The notes: a model not told the origin generated them from the sequence alone. A stretch of 51,344 nucleotides of DNA from Planococcus donghaensis MPA1U2 (GCF_000189395.1 NZ_AEPB01000006.1:1-51344); one strand, 5' to 3'. Shown: positions 24,883 through 33,895, counted from the first letter of the stretch. Translations and numbers: made by a program.

Positions 24883-25899
24883 TTAACTGCTTAATCTCAC
24901 ACTATAATGCCTCATGCTTTTCGGAATACCTTTTATTTCGAACAAGCCCTTTAATACTAAGCACCTTATGCGGTATTCTAAATATCCATCATTAATAAGA
25001 TGTGGCGAGCGAAATAGAATTTCCCCAATAACTTTAGCTGTTAAAATAAAATCAGTTTTTCCATACTGGCTATGTAATTCTTGAACAAAGTCAATAATTA
25101 ACGAATCAAAATAATCATCATGGACGTTTTGAATGGTTTCCTTTTCGATAACCCTAAGGTTGCCTCTTTGCTTTGATAGTAAAAGCCACTCATTTTCTAA
25201 CTCCCTTCTTTTTTCAGCGGTCAAAGGTTCTCCCAGTTTTGTTGTATAAATCTCTTCAAATTGTTCTGGCGCGACTTCTCCAGAATGTCTTAAATCAACT
25301 TGAGGCGATTTAGTAGAATAAATGGCTTGAAATGCTTTTGTCGTATTTATAACATACATACAATTTTTCTTTTCTCGTAAAAGATACAAGAAATATCGAA
25401 GTGCAATTTGTTCATCTGAATTTGTCGCTGTCCACAAAATAATAGGGAGAGAAGATGGGATAGCATTGATTTGATCTATCGTTTTTGATATGCGGTTACA
25501 ATACTCTTCTTCCAAATAATCCATATCATAATTGATATTGTTAACTAGCCAATCATAACGTTTTACCCTTCCTTCTTCCGTATGCAAATCCCAAAGGGGG
25601 CCTACCGTGAAAAAATCTGGAAAACCAATAATTTTATTTTCGTAATGTAAACCAATACGCAATGAACCTGCTGATGATTCACCGCAAATAAGGTGCACCG
25701 CCTTATTTGCACCTTCAAATTTCTTTTCTTTTTGCAATTCTTGTCGCACTTCCTGAGACAGTTCTAATAATTCTGTTACAGTATAGCTTTGAGAACCAGC
25801 TTCTTGTTTTAGAAATTCTATTCTGTATAGTATATTCACTAATAAACTTTTAGCTTCACTGCCACTTAACTTCTCAATTTCTACATGTAAATTTTCCAT
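24883..25899 (-). CDS. DUF1835/DUF3658 domain protein
   Basis: A 338-residue cytosolic protein. From about residue 65, VHLICGESSAGSLRIGL matches the start of DUF1835, which runs through FFTVGPLWDLH and the IILWTATNSDEQ block. The C-terminal third from about 250 matches DUF3658. Both domains are of unknown function and usually occur together. The ATG at 25899 is preferred to a TTG four codons earlier that abuts its own purine stretch. It stands alone between terminators. Confidence 0.75.
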   Translation of the reverse strand: MENLHVEIEKLSGSEAKSLLVNILYRIEFLKQEAGSQSYTVTELLELSQEVRQELQKEKKFEGANKAVHLICGESSAGSLRIGLHYENKIIGFPDFFTVGPLWDLHTEEGRVKRYDWLVNNINYDMDYLEEEYCNRISKTIDQINAIPSSLPIILWTATNSDEQIALRYFLYLLREKKNCMYVINTTKAFQAIYSTKSPQVDLRHSGEVAPEQFEEIYTTKLGEPLTAEKRRELENEWLLLSKQRGNLRVIEKETIQNVHDDYFDSLIIDFVQELHSQYGKTDFILTAKVIGEILFRSPHLINDGYLEYRIRCLVLKGLFEIKGIPKSMRHYSVRLSS

Positions 25900-25984
25900 T
25901 TTCGCTATCAACTCTTTCGCTAATTTAATAAGTAAGCATATTCTGTAAATATCTCATATTTTACAGGATATGTCTAAAACATGT

Positions 25985-26025
25985 AAAAAGCACTTCCTAT
26001 TCGCTATCAATAGGAAGTGCTTTTT
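25985..26025. terminator. Bidirectional terminator
   Basis: AAAAAGCACTTCCTAT (25985-26000) pairs perfectly with its complement at 26010-26025 around a nine-base loop. It ends the three-gene minus-strand block and separates it from the DUF1835 gene. Confidence 0.88.
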
Positions 26026-26056
26026 CAAAATTAACTTATTTAAAATCACGGTCAAA

Positions 26057-26206
26057 TTACGCTCGTTTAGTCTTTTCTCCTGCTATGTATAAAGCAGCTT
26101 TTTCCAATTTGTACTGCTTATATCCCTCAATATATTCCTTGTACATCCCCAAATATGTTTTCGCAAGCTGATTCTTTTTTCTTCCTTTGTTAATCATTGT
26201 AGTCAT
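26057..26206 (-). CDS. Small basic protein, unrecognised
   Basis: A 49-residue protein with an excellent AAGGAGG site nine bases before its ATG. It is rich in Lys, Tyr and Leu, with a basic N terminus (NKGRKKNQLAK) and the helical middle YKEYIEGYKQYKLEKAA. No known motif is visible. It lies 73 bases after the preceding gene on the same strand and just before a strong terminator, so it is probably the last gene of a three-gene transcript. It was identified from translation signals only. Confidence 0.65.
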   Translation of the reverse strand: MTTMINKGRKKNQLAKTYLGMYKEYIEGYKQYKLEKAALYIAGEKTKRA

Positions 26207-26279
26207 CTAAATCATCCTCCTTAGTATGGTTAACCTTTTGTTTTGTATCTGTTAAAGATCATGCAATGATTATTTACAA

Positions 26280-26642
26280 TCAATCGATGAATTTTTCATA
26301 TGTAGAATTTTTGTGAAATGGGATTACTTGAAAAATTTCTTCTGGGCATTTCTTGGATAATTGATACAAGTTATAAAATACTTCTTTTGTTATCTCATAT
26401 CGTTGCATACAATTTGGCAAATCACGTATTTTTTTTGAAGCCTGTTCAAACCGTAGTTCATTTATATCGACCCAAAAGGTTTGAATCCGTTTTTGTTCTT
26501 CTTTGTCTTTATCAATTAGTACTTCTCTTGTTAAGCGAGCAAAGCAAGTGATATAAGTATTTCCTTCTTCAACATGAACATCTTTAGACTTCAAAAAGAA
26601 GTAATTGACCCTTTCATGTGGCAAATACAAAACTTGTTCCAT
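26280..26642 (-). CDS. Hypothetical protein, second gene of a three-gene block
   Basis: A 120-residue soluble protein that I do not recognise. It has a mixed strand/helix composition, with no signal peptide and no membrane segment. FARLTREVLIDKDKEEQKR in the middle is charged. AAGGAG lies nine bases upstream of the ATG. It follows the previous gene after five bases, so the two are clearly co-expressed. Nothing nearby hints at a pathway. Confidence 0.7.
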   Translation of the reverse strand: MEQVLYLPHERVNYFFLKSKDVHVEEGNTYITCFARLTREVLIDKDKEEQKRIQTFWVDINELRFEQASKKIRDLPNCMQRYEITKEVFYNLYQLSKKCPEEIFQVIPFHKNSTYEKFID

Positions 26643-26647
26643 TTTCT

Positions 26648-27076
26648 CTACTCTCCTTTGAACAACATACTGTTCTCCTCAAGCGTGCGAAGCGAATCTG
26701 ATAGACGTATAGCAAAGTGTTCGGGCGACTCATGAGATGTAATCCGCAAACAAAACATTCCTCGTTCTGTCGACATTTGCTGCGAATAACTGCTAGGAAA
26801 ATATAATGGGTGTTTGATCAGTTCGTTAATAAACACCGGTAACTCCTCAGGAAGGAGAAAAACTTCAGCTCGATTGATGGCTTTATCATAAGCACTAGTC
26901 ATTTCATAAGTTACCGACAAGTCTAATGACCAATGTACAAACAACTCAGAACTTGTTTGAACTTTGACCTCTCGTCTTTTCTCCAGATGCCATACATCAT
27001 CATAAAATTCCAATTCTCCCCCTAATAAACTGCTGATCGTTGCTGTAGTCTTTACTAGCAAATTAGTTTCTACCAT
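26648..27076 (-). CDS. Hypothetical protein, first gene of a three-gene block
   Basis: A 142-residue soluble protein without recognised motifs, signal peptide or membrane segment. I take the ATG at 27076 (MVETNLLVKTT), which has AAAGGAG eight bases before it, rather than the longer frame opening at 27133. The sequence alternates short hydrophobic strands and charged turns. Its tight spacing to the next gene suggests that the two products act together. Confidence 0.7.
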   Translation of the reverse strand: MVETNLLVKTTATISSLLGGELEFYDDVWHLEKRREVKVQTSSELFVHWSLDLSVTYEMTSAYDKAINRAEVFLLPEELPVFINELIKHPLYFPSSYSQQMSTERGMFCLRITSHESPEHFAIRLSDSLRTLEENSMLFKGE

Positions 27077-27133
27077 TCTATCCACTCCTTTACACGCTAT
27101 GAGAATAGCGCCTACATGTATACCCAATTCCAT

Positions 27134-27590
27134 CCAGCTAATCTCATAGTATAACGATGACTACTTCATAAAAATTGTGTACATTGAAAATTCAGTCAAA
27201 AAAGTTTTAAAGTAAACAGAAATACTTATTTTAATATTTAATAAATAGCCCTTTATTACCTAATTAACTTTATTTAAATCTTTTCAACTTATATTTCCGA
27301 TACATTCAGACTATAATACAACACAAAATATGTAAAGTGTTATAGAATATTCTTTTAATTCTGACTAATTAATTGTTTTACTCATATAATTTTTATACAA
27401 ATCATCGTATATCTAATTAATTTTATACACTATTATCTCAGATAACAATATTTTATAAAAAATTCCATTTAAGCAGAAAATTAGTATAAATTTCAACTAT
27501 TAAGATTCAGCAAACTTCTCACTCCTGTATGTATTTGCTGGTATTTTTTAGCTTTTCTGTTGTATTTTCATAACGAATTTTTACTAAAAA
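27134..27590. other. Very A+T-rich gap without genes
   Basis: This stretch is dominated by A and T and holds no open frame with a ribosome binding site. TATACT near 27153 on the minus strand may be the -10 of the three-gene block, but no -35 is evident. I see no repeat or hairpin of note until the terminator at 27591. Confidence 0.5.
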
Positions 27591-27628
27591 TAAAGAGAAG
27601 GTGCAAAGTAATTTGCACCTTCTCTTTA
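27591..27628. terminator. Intrinsic terminator, probably of the WGR gene
   Basis: TAAAGAGAAGGTGCAAA (27591-27607) pairs perfectly with its complement at 27612-27628 across four bases. The U-rich flank on the minus strand suits the WGR gene, although it lies 170 bases past that stop. Confidence 0.8.
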
Positions 27629-27800
27629 TAAAATTTCTTTTATAATTTAGTCATCATACATCTTCTTTCTATTTTCCAGTTGCCGAATGTTTTACTAAAA
27701 TAAGGTAATCTTTAAATTTCCTCAACTAATTTTAAAGTCTTATTACCATTCATATGGGTCTATATTAGAATTATCCCCATTAGAATGTATATTCCTGCAT

Positions 27801-28058
27801 TTACTTTTCGCGATTTTTTCGTTTGTACGGCCTAATCCGAACTTTCTCTTGATCGCTTTCCCAATACCCCTTTTTCAACTTCGATTCAATTAGTTTACGC
27901 GCTTCTTTTATACAAACTTCCTCCGAAGAAAATTCTTTTGTATTCAGAGAGCCTTGACTCCCTATTTTTCCATATAAAACGATAAATATATTACCTTGCG
28001 CTTTTATTTTCCAAAACTTATTGGAGTAGGCGGTTATACACACTAACGACTTTTCCAC
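27801..28058 (-). CDS. Stand-alone WGR-domain mini-protein
   Basis: An 85-residue protein that is almost entirely one WGR-like domain. The pattern is NKFWKIKAQGNIFIVLYGKI, then GSQGSLNTKEFSS and a helix with EARKLIESKLKKGYWE. The central Trp-Gly-Arg of the name appears as LYGKIGSQG. In larger proteins WGR domains sit beside poly(ADP-ribose) polymerase or DNA-repair modules and bind DNA ends; a role for the isolated domain is unknown. Translation starts at GTG with AGGAAG upstream. The basic C-terminal tail may bind nucleic acid. Confidence 0.75.
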   Translation of the reverse strand: MEKSLVCITAYSNKFWKIKAQGNIFIVLYGKIGSQGSLNTKEFSSEEVCIKEARKLIESKLKKGYWESDQEKVRIRPYKRKNREK

Positions 28059-28187
28059 TCGACTTCCTCACTTTTACTCAAACTAGTTAGCATTATTTCC
28101 GATACATTTTATTGTAAAATAGACTTTTGGTCGCTCCGACTCAATTATATAACCATAAGCTAGATTGCTTTAAAATTTATTTCGTTC

Positions 28188-29144
28188 TTAAATTTGAAGA
28201 TGTGCTCGGAAATGCGGTACCACAAACTCTCCTAATTCCTGTATCACTTCATCCAACGGACGGTGAATATTTTTTACTGACAAAATAACGTGATTAACTC
28301 CAATTTTCTCGAGTGCATATAGATAATCAATTAAAAATTTATGCCCTGATGTAAATCCAAGTTTAATTGGTACTGGACTTGGTGGTGCATTTGGTTTTTC
28401 GGACAAGTTAATTACTAGAGGTTGCGAAAACGGTTTAAATTCATTGGTTGCTGTTCTCCATTGCTGAATTAGCTGCTTTTGTCGACTAGCCTCTTGACCA
28501 TAAAACATCCAGCCATCTGTATGTTCTGCTAACCACTCAATTGTCTGCCCAGAATAACCTGTCCCTAAAATCGGAATATTTTTTAACTGTGGTTTTGGAA
28601 TAACATCTCCTTCAGTTAACCCAACCCGTGCAGATTGTATAGTAGGAAAAGACTCTTTCCAAGATTTTCTCATTACATGAATTGACTCTTTAAATAACTC
28701 ATTTCGATTTTCTCTATCTACTTTAAACGCAGGAAATTCGATTGGCCGGTCCCCTGTCGCAGCACCAAATAAAAAACGCTGACTCGACAATGCATCTAAA
28801 GATGCAGCCGATTTAGCTAAATGAAGGGGATGACGTAAAGTCGTAATTACACTGGCGATTCCTAAAGCAATTTCTTTTGTATGCGCACTAGTATAAGCAA
28901 GAAGTTGAAAAGGATCGTGTATAACTCCTGTATCTCCAAAGTTCGGATCAAAAAGTGGCGAATCCCTTACAAATAAAGAAGCAAAACCAGCTTCTTCTGC
29001 TTGTTTTGCAAGCCTCATTTGGTAGCTTATATCCATTGTTTGAGAATTGTCGTTAGCCGTTTCAAAAGGAAACGAAATTCCGAGCGTTAATTTATTTTCT
29101 TTAAACGTTCGTGCAAACCCATTATGAAATTGAAAATTGTTCAC
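28188..29144 (-). CDS. LLM-class flavin-dependent oxidoreductase
   Basis: A 318-residue luciferase-like monooxygenase with a TIM-barrel fold. Signatures include TLGISFPFETAND near the N terminus, AEEAGFASLFVRDSPL, the ITTLRHPLHLAKSAASLD block and FLFGAATGDRP. It probably uses reduced FMN or F420-like flavin; the substrate is unknown. I chose the GTG at 29144 because AGGTGG lies seven bases before it; an ATG 13 codons upstream lacks a site. It stands alone on its strand. Confidence 0.85.
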   Translation of the reverse strand: MNNFQFHNGFARTFKENKLTLGISFPFETANDNSQTMDISYQMRLAKQAEEAGFASLFVRDSPLFDPNFGDTGVIHDPFQLLAYTSAHTKEIALGIASVITTLRHPLHLAKSAASLDALSSQRFLFGAATGDRPIEFPAFKVDRENRNELFKESIHVMRKSWKESFPTIQSARVGLTEGDVIPKPQLKNIPILGTGYSGQTIEWLAEHTDGWMFYGQEASRQKQLIQQWRTATNEFKPFSQPLVINLSEKPNAPPSPVPIKLGFTSGHKFLIDYLYALEKIGVNHVILSVKNIHRPLDEVIQELGEFVVPHFRAHLQI

Positions 29145-29367
29145 GTTTGTTCCACCTGACTGTTGTATTGTTTTAACTAACATGGATAATAACTATCCAC
29201 ATTAGAATAGCAGTGTCGTTAATTAAAGTAAATATTTCTGATTGGAGACTCTTCATAAAAAAACTTACAAAACCTGTATGATTGAAAAGAATATAAGTTG
29301 TTACTTTTCTGGAACTATCTGCGCAAGCAAACGTATATAGTACTATACAACTCAAGGAGGTCATCCA

Positions 29368-30060
29368 ATGTCGAAGTACTCTATTCACCAATTTGTTCAA
29401 AAAACAAAACAAGACGAAAATGCTCGTGAATTTTTCGAACTCGAAACAGATCGTCTTTTAGAAGTGAATTTGAATGGGCTTGTTTGGGCAAAAGCCGGCT
29501 CTATGATTTCTTACGAAGGCAATATTAAATTTGAGCGTGAAGGCATGCTCGAGCATGGACTTGGAAAATTTGTTAAAAAAGCTTTCAGTGGTGAAGGCGC
29601 ACAATTGATGAAAGCACATGGTGAAGGTAAACTTTATGTTGCTGACAGCGGCAAAAAGATTACCGTATTAGATTTAGAGGGAGAAAGCATTTACATCAAC
29701 GGGAATGATCTTCTTGCTTTTCAAGATGGTTTATTATGGGACATTAAACTCATGCGACGTGTTGCCGGAATGATGGCTGGTGGGCTGTTTAATATTCGAT
29801 TAGAAGGTGAAGGGCTTGTGGCTTTTACCTCTCATTACGAACCGCTCACTTTACTTGTGACGCCTGACAAGCCTATTTACACTGATCCAAATGCAACAGT
29901 TGCGTGGTCAGGTAGTTTAGAACCTGATTTTGTGACAGATATTCAATTGAAAAGTTTGTTTGGACGAGGAAGCGGCGAGTCCGTACAGATGAAATTTTCC
30001 GGAAATGGATTTGTTGTGGTGCAGCCTTACGAGGAGGTTTATCAAGCTTTGCAGAAATGA
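29368..30060 (+). CDS. AIM24 family protein
   Basis: A 230-residue soluble protein of the AIM24/DUF124 family, a beta-rich fold resembling the TRAP tryptophan-RNA-binding protein. Typical features are the NGLVWAKAGSMISYEGNIKF block, GEGKLYVADSGKKITVLDLE, and MAGGLFNIRLEGEGLVAFTS later. The function in bacteria is not established. The AAGGAGG site seven bases before ATG is ideal. It is monocistronic with its own terminator. Confidence 0.88.
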   Translation: MSKYSIHQFVQKTKQDENAREFFELETDRLLEVNLNGLVWAKAGSMISYEGNIKFEREGMLEHGLGKFVKKAFSGEGAQLMKAHGEGKLYVADSGKKITVLDLEGESIYINGNDLLAFQDGLLWDIKLMRRVAGMMAGGLFNIRLEGEGLVAFTSHYEPLTLLVTPDKPIYTDPNATVAWSGSLEPDFVTDIQLKSLFGRGSGESVQMKFSGNGFVVVQPYEEVYQALQK

Positions 30061-30100
30061 CTTTCGCCTTGTACTATAATGCATTTAAATTATTTACAGA

Positions 30101-30136
30101 AAAAAGGTTCTGGATTAACTACCAGAACCTTTTTAT
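30101..30136 (+). terminator. Intrinsic terminator after the AIM24 gene
   Basis: AAAAAGGTTCTGG (30101-30113) pairs with CCAGAACCTTTTT (30122-30134), which continues into T. Confidence 0.88.
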
Positions 30137-30207
30137 ATGTCTTAATTAGTTTCTTTGTTAGGCCATTTCTAAAATTAGAAACACAAAAACCGTTAACTAA
30201 ACGGACC

Positions 30208-31179
30208 TTATTCAAAATCGTACGTTAAGTCCCATTGCTTACGAGCTTCATCCATTAACTCCATCACATTTTCCGAAAGAGCTAAAGTCCAACTTTCTTT
30301 CTTATGTACTCCCAAATCTTCCATAGCCTCCACCTCATAGCGAAGAGCTCTCTCACTTTCTCCCGCTTTAATCGTTTCGATAGCACCATCTGATGTATAT
30401 GTGACGGTGGCCTGGTCTGCTCTCGGGAAATTGTCTACTGTTATGTAACCTTTATCTCCTGCGATAATTGCACGTATTGGGAGATCTGCTCGCAAAGCAA
30501 GCGTTACAACAGCCAATTGACCTTGCTTATTTTTCATCACGATTGCTGATTGTTCATCTACCCCGGTATCGTGTTTCTTTACAGTCGTAAACAGTTCGGT
30601 TGGATGACTAGATAAAAAGTAACGTGTGAAGGTCAATGCATACGTACCAAGATCCAATAAACCTCCCCCCGCTAAATCCGGATTAAAAAAACGGTTAGTT
30701 GGATCATCTTCTTTACAGCTACCAAATGTTACATTAATCATGTTCACATTGCCAATATCACCCGCAGCGACTCGATCCTGTAACTCTTGGTAGATCGGCA
30801 TATGATAGATGGTCATAGCTTCCATTACAATTAAATTTTTGGACCTTGCCAACTTCATAACTTGCTTTAACTGACTTGTATTCATCGTAATCGCCTTTTC
30901 ACAGAGCACATGTTTGTTCTTGTATAATGTCGCTAACATAATATCATAGTGAAGGTGATGAGGTGTTGCGATATACACAATATCAATTTGCTCATCTGAA
31001 AGCATACTGTCCATACTTTCATAAACGTGTTCTACACCTAAACGTTCAGCGAAAGCTTTGGTTTTTTCATAATTTCTGCCCCAAACGCCAAACACGTGAC
31101 CATTCACGTCATGAATCGCTTTCCCAAAGTCTTCAGCTATATTACCTGGTCCGATGATACCCCAATTTAATCGTTTCAT
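30208..31179 (-). CDS. Gfo/Idh/MocA family oxidoreductase
   Basis: A 323-residue NAD(P)-dependent oxidoreductase. The N-terminal Rossmann fold begins WGIIGPGNIAEDF, followed by VYIATPHHLHYDI and the HVLCEKAITMN motif containing the conserved EK. The C-terminal domain carries GGGLLDLGTYALTF. Substrates of this family are sugars, inositols or trans-1,2-dihydrodiols, and the present one cannot be assigned. GGGAG precedes the ATG. It follows the vWA gene after 15 bases on the same strand, so the two may be co-transcribed. Confidence 0.9.
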   Translation of the reverse strand: MKRLNWGIIGPGNIAEDFGKAIHDVNGHVFGVWGRNYEKTKAFAERLGVEHVYESMDSMLSDEQIDIVYIATPHHLHYDIMLATLYKNKHVLCEKAITMNTSQLKQVMKLARSKNLIVMEAMTIYHMPIYQELQDRVAAGDIGNVNMINVTFGSCKEDDPTNRFFNPDLAGGGLLDLGTYALTFTRYFLSSHPTELFTTVKKHDTGVDEQSAIVMKNKQGQLAVVTLALRADLPIRAIIAGDKGYITVDNFPRADQATVTYTSDGAIETIKAGESERALRYEVEAMEDLGVHKKESWTLALSENVMELMDEARKQWDLTYDFE

Positions 31180-31194
31180 CTTTATCTCCCTTTC

Positions 31195-31848
31195 TCATTT
31201 TTTCTGGCGAGAGTTAAAGTCTTGTTCAATTTCTTTTTTCCAGCTGCGATTCATTTTTTTACCTGTTCGAAAAGAACTGATAGCTTCACTCACCACATCA
31301 TAGTTAAGTTGGGTGCCTTCAGCGTCTGCATGATAATTAACCGCAAAATCTTCTCCTACTCCGAACTGTCTTGCGGTTGCGACGGCATCGATATTCGCTC
31401 CAAGAAAGATAAACTCCCAATTTGCCGTATTTTTCTGCATCGCAATCATTTCATAAATTTTTTTATACGAGTATTCACAGCTGGAATTTTCCATACCATC
31501 TGTCGTAATAACTACCAATACCCTGTCTGCCCGTTGTTCTTGCAAAGTGCTTTTTTGCACATTGCTTATTTTCTGAATGGTCGAACCGATCGCATCAAGC
31601 AAGGCTGTCATTCCACCCACTTGGTAATCCTCTTCAGTAATTAGAGCAACTCCTGTTACCGGAATTCGATCATGTAGCAACTCAACTCTCTGATTGAACA
31701 ATACCGTCGTGACACGAACTTCTCCGGGTAGCTTCCGTTGTTTTTCAAGCAATGCATTAAATCCACCAATTGTGTCCTTCTCTAGCCCCGCCATCGATCC
31801 ACTTTTATCAAGAATAAACACCAATTCTGTCGTTTCATTTCTCATCAT
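31195..31848 (-). CDS. vWA-domain protein (TerY-like)
   Basis: A 217-residue protein made of a single von Willebrand factor A domain. The metal-ion-dependent adhesion site is complete: DKSGSMAG near residue 14, a threonine in GGMTALLDAI and VVITTDGMENSS. The NYHADAEGT stretch near the C terminus is typical of the TerY-like cytosolic branch associated with stress and chemical-defence loci. No signal peptide is visible. GGAGG lies five bases before the first of two ATGs. It follows the macro-domain gene on the same strand after 78 bases. Confidence 0.88.
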   Translation of the reverse strand: MMRNETTELVFILDKSGSMAGLEKDTIGGFNALLEKQRKLPGEVRVTTVLFNQRVELLHDRIPVTGVALITEEDYQVGGMTALLDAIGSTIQKISNVQKSTLQEQRADRVLVVITTDGMENSSCEYSYKKIYEMIAMQKNTANWEFIFLGANIDAVATARQFGVGEDFAVNYHADAEGTQLNYDVVSEAISSFRTGKKMNRSWKKEIEQDFNSRQKK

Positions 31849-31926
31849 ACATTCCTCCTTAAGTTTTCTTTACAACTTAAGGATATGATTTTCAACACGC
31901 AAATGGGTCGCTAGTAAAGCGACATT

Positions 31927-32901
31927 TTACGCACCAAGTAACACTTGATCAAAAGCGAACAAAGCCTCATTTATTTCATAAATATTGTAGTTTTTCCGCT
32001 CAATAAAATACAGAATAATTAAATCAAATTTATGACTTTTAGATAACCTATACCCAGCTTTTTCAAGCAATTCCTCCGTTTCCAAAAGATCTAGCTCGAG
32101 CGCTACAGCAAATGCAATTATAGTTTTTTTCATCGGTGTATAATTAGGCGAATTGCGTATTTTAGAAAACAGCTTTCGGTCAATATTTGCTTTTTTATAC
32201 GTTTCAATGTCCGTCATGCCCTTTTCGTCTATAAAACGAAACAATCGCGCTGAAAAAGATTCATCCAAATTCCCTAACACGTCATCTAAACTAATTTCAA
32301 TCTCAGGACTATAGAAGACATGTTCGTTGTCACTTTTTTTGCGATACCGCATATCTTGTTCTTCTAGTATTCGAACTTCATTTTCATCAATAAAAGCCGC
32401 AATCGATTGATAACGGTTTTTGCTGATTCCGAAAGACCTTTTATCGAACACTACGAGATAGATATGCATTTCATGGTCCGCTAAAAATTCTTCAATGGCA
32501 GAAACCGCAATTTGTAAAGCAGGCTCTTTTGGATAGCCGAAAATTCCAGTAGAAATAAGCGGAAATGAAATTGACTTACAACCAAGCTGATGTGCCAGTT
32601 TAAGCGAATTTCCGTAACAACTTCTCAGCAATTGTTCTTCGTGATTTTCCCCACTTTGCCAGACAGGACCAACAGTATGAATGATGTAGTTGGCATCTAA
32701 TGAAAAGGCTTTTGTCTGCACCGCACTTCCTACGTCACAATGACCAATTTGATCACAAGGTTCTTGTAAGGCATGAGACCCCGCAGCAGAAAATATGGCC
32801 CCACATACTCCGCCCCCCATCTTCAAACTAGTATTCGCCGCATTGACAATTGCATCGGTTTTCATCTTTGTAATGTCATTTCGTACAATTTCGAATGGCA
32901 T
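31927..32901 (-). CDS. Macro-domain protein with C-terminal helical domain
   Basis: A 324-residue two-domain protein. Residues 1 to about 165 form a macro domain with IVNAANTSLKMGGGVCGAIF and PLISTGIFGYPKEPA, the ADP-ribose-binding loops of the mono-ADP-ribose hydrolase type. From about residue 210 a helical domain follows, with FIDEKGMTDIETYKKANIDR and an end block of ENINEALFAFDQ type, resembling a lambda-repressor-like helical bundle. I recall this fusion in other Firmicutes, but its job is undescribed. AAGGGGGG lies six bases before the ATG. Confidence 0.85.
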   Translation of the reverse strand: MPFEIVRNDITKMKTDAIVNAANTSLKMGGGVCGAIFSAAGSHALQEPCDQIGHCDVGSAVQTKAFSLDANYIIHTVGPVWQSGENHEEQLLRSCYGNSLKLAHQLGCKSISFPLISTGIFGYPKEPALQIAVSAIEEFLADHEMHIYLVVFDKRSFGISKNRYQSIAAFIDENEVRILEEQDMRYRKKSDNEHVFYSPEIEISLDDVLGNLDESFSARLFRFIDEKGMTDIETYKKANIDRKLFSKIRNSPNYTPMKKTIIAFAVALELDLLETEELLEKAGYRLSKSHKFDLIILYFIERKNYNIYEINEALFAFDQVLLGA

Positions 32902-32974
32902 GCTTTTCCCCCCTTGACTCTTTTATCCTGACGTTCTTAATAATTTTCATCCCTACTCTATAGTTTATTAATTG

Positions 32975-33002
32975 TTGATAACGTCGACTTTGCTTTTATT
33001 AT
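32975..33002 (+). promoter_or_regulatory. Possible promoter of the ion channel gene
   Basis: TTGATA (32975-32980) and TATTAT (32997-33002) are 16 bases apart and about 120 bases before the channel start. The match is moderate and the rest of the gap is A+T-rich. Confidence 0.4.
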
Positions 33003-33124
33003 CCTATGACAAATAAAAAAACCTAACAAACCACACTATATTTGCGTTACAGTTAAATTAAGTATTTTATTTCTATCTATTAAACTTTTATTTAATTATA
33101 CCTTTATTGCAGAGGAGCAACCTA

Positions 33125-33871
33125 ATGAAAAAAGGTGTCATAATATATGAAAGCATCATGTTCGTTCTCATCTTAATTTCTATCTTTTTTGCTTTTTCAG
33201 AAGATCAAAGCTTTATCCTACTTGACCGAATCATTTGGGGGATTTTTGTTATTGATTACACCGTTCGATTATTCAATGCAAAAAACAAATGGACCTATGT
33301 TAAAAAGCACCCATTTGAATTGATCGCCATTATTCCGTTCGATGCTCTCTTTAGAGCTGCGCGTATTGCCAGATTGTTGCGATTGGTTCGCTTAATTGGC
33401 ATTGGTTCGCGGTACATGAAGCCCGTATACAAATTATTGAAAACGAATGGCTTAGAAAAAGTATTAATTGTTGCGCTCATTCTTTTATTTCTGATTCCGA
33501 TTCCTATTGTTATTCTAGAACCATCAATCGAAACTTTTGCGGATGCATTGTGGTGGGCTGTTGTCACTACCACAACTGTTGGATATGGAGACTTATCACC
33601 AGAGACCCCCATTGGTCGTATACTTGCGGTTGTTCTTATGATGGTCGGAATCGGGATTATCGGTACTTTAACCTCTTCTATCACAAGCTTTTTCAATAAA
33701 GAAATCGCTAAAGGACACGAAAAAAAACTTCTTGATATCCTTAAGACTATAGAAGAGGTTGATATGTTATCTAAAGATGATATAGAAATGATTAATCTTT
33801 ACATTAAACGAAAAGAAGCTACTAAAGATACTGGTAGCGATGCAAAAGAAAAAGGTTCAATCCAAGAGTAA
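33125..33871 (+). CDS. Voltage-gated-type potassium channel
   Basis: A 248-residue membrane protein with the six-segment plan of bacterial Kv channels. The voltage-sensor S4 has regularly spaced arginines (RAARIARLLRLVRLI, near residue 80). The pore helix and selectivity filter read WAVVTTTTVGYGD near residue 150, followed by the final S6 segment. A C-terminal cytosolic helix of about 50 residues may be a coiled coil that stabilises the tetramer. ATG 33125 is preferred because GAGGAG lies seven bases upstream; an in-frame TTG earlier has none. Confidence 0.92.
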   Translation: MKKGVIIYESIMFVLILISIFFAFSEDQSFILLDRIIWGIFVIDYTVRLFNAKNKWTYVKKHPFELIAIIPFDALFRAARIARLLRLVRLIGIGSRYMKPVYKLLKTNGLEKVLIVALILLFLIPIPIVILEPSIETFADALWWAVVTTTTVGYGDLSPETPIGRILAVVLMMVGIGIIGTLTSSITSFFNKEIAKGHEKKLLDILKTIEEVDMLSKDDIEMINLYIKRKEATKDTGSDAKEKGSIQE

Positions 33872-33895
33872 CGAACTTGGGTTGAACCTTTTTTC
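33851..33895. terminator. Bidirectional terminator overlapping the channel stop codon
   Basis: AAAGGTTCAATCCAAG (33851-33866) pairs with CTTGGGTTGAACCTTT (33876-33891), with T and A flanks. The channel stop codon lies in the loop, and the converging HNH gene ends 13 bases beyond. Confidence 0.85.

Noticed and set aside
31222-31644. A 140-codon plus-strand frame antisense to the vWA gene
   Set aside because: The opposite strand encodes a complete vWA domain; the antisense frame lacks a start signal and any motif.
33295-33696. A 133-codon minus-strand frame antisense to the potassium channel
   Set aside because: The channel filter and S4 are unambiguous on the plus strand; the antisense frame is a codon-bias shadow.
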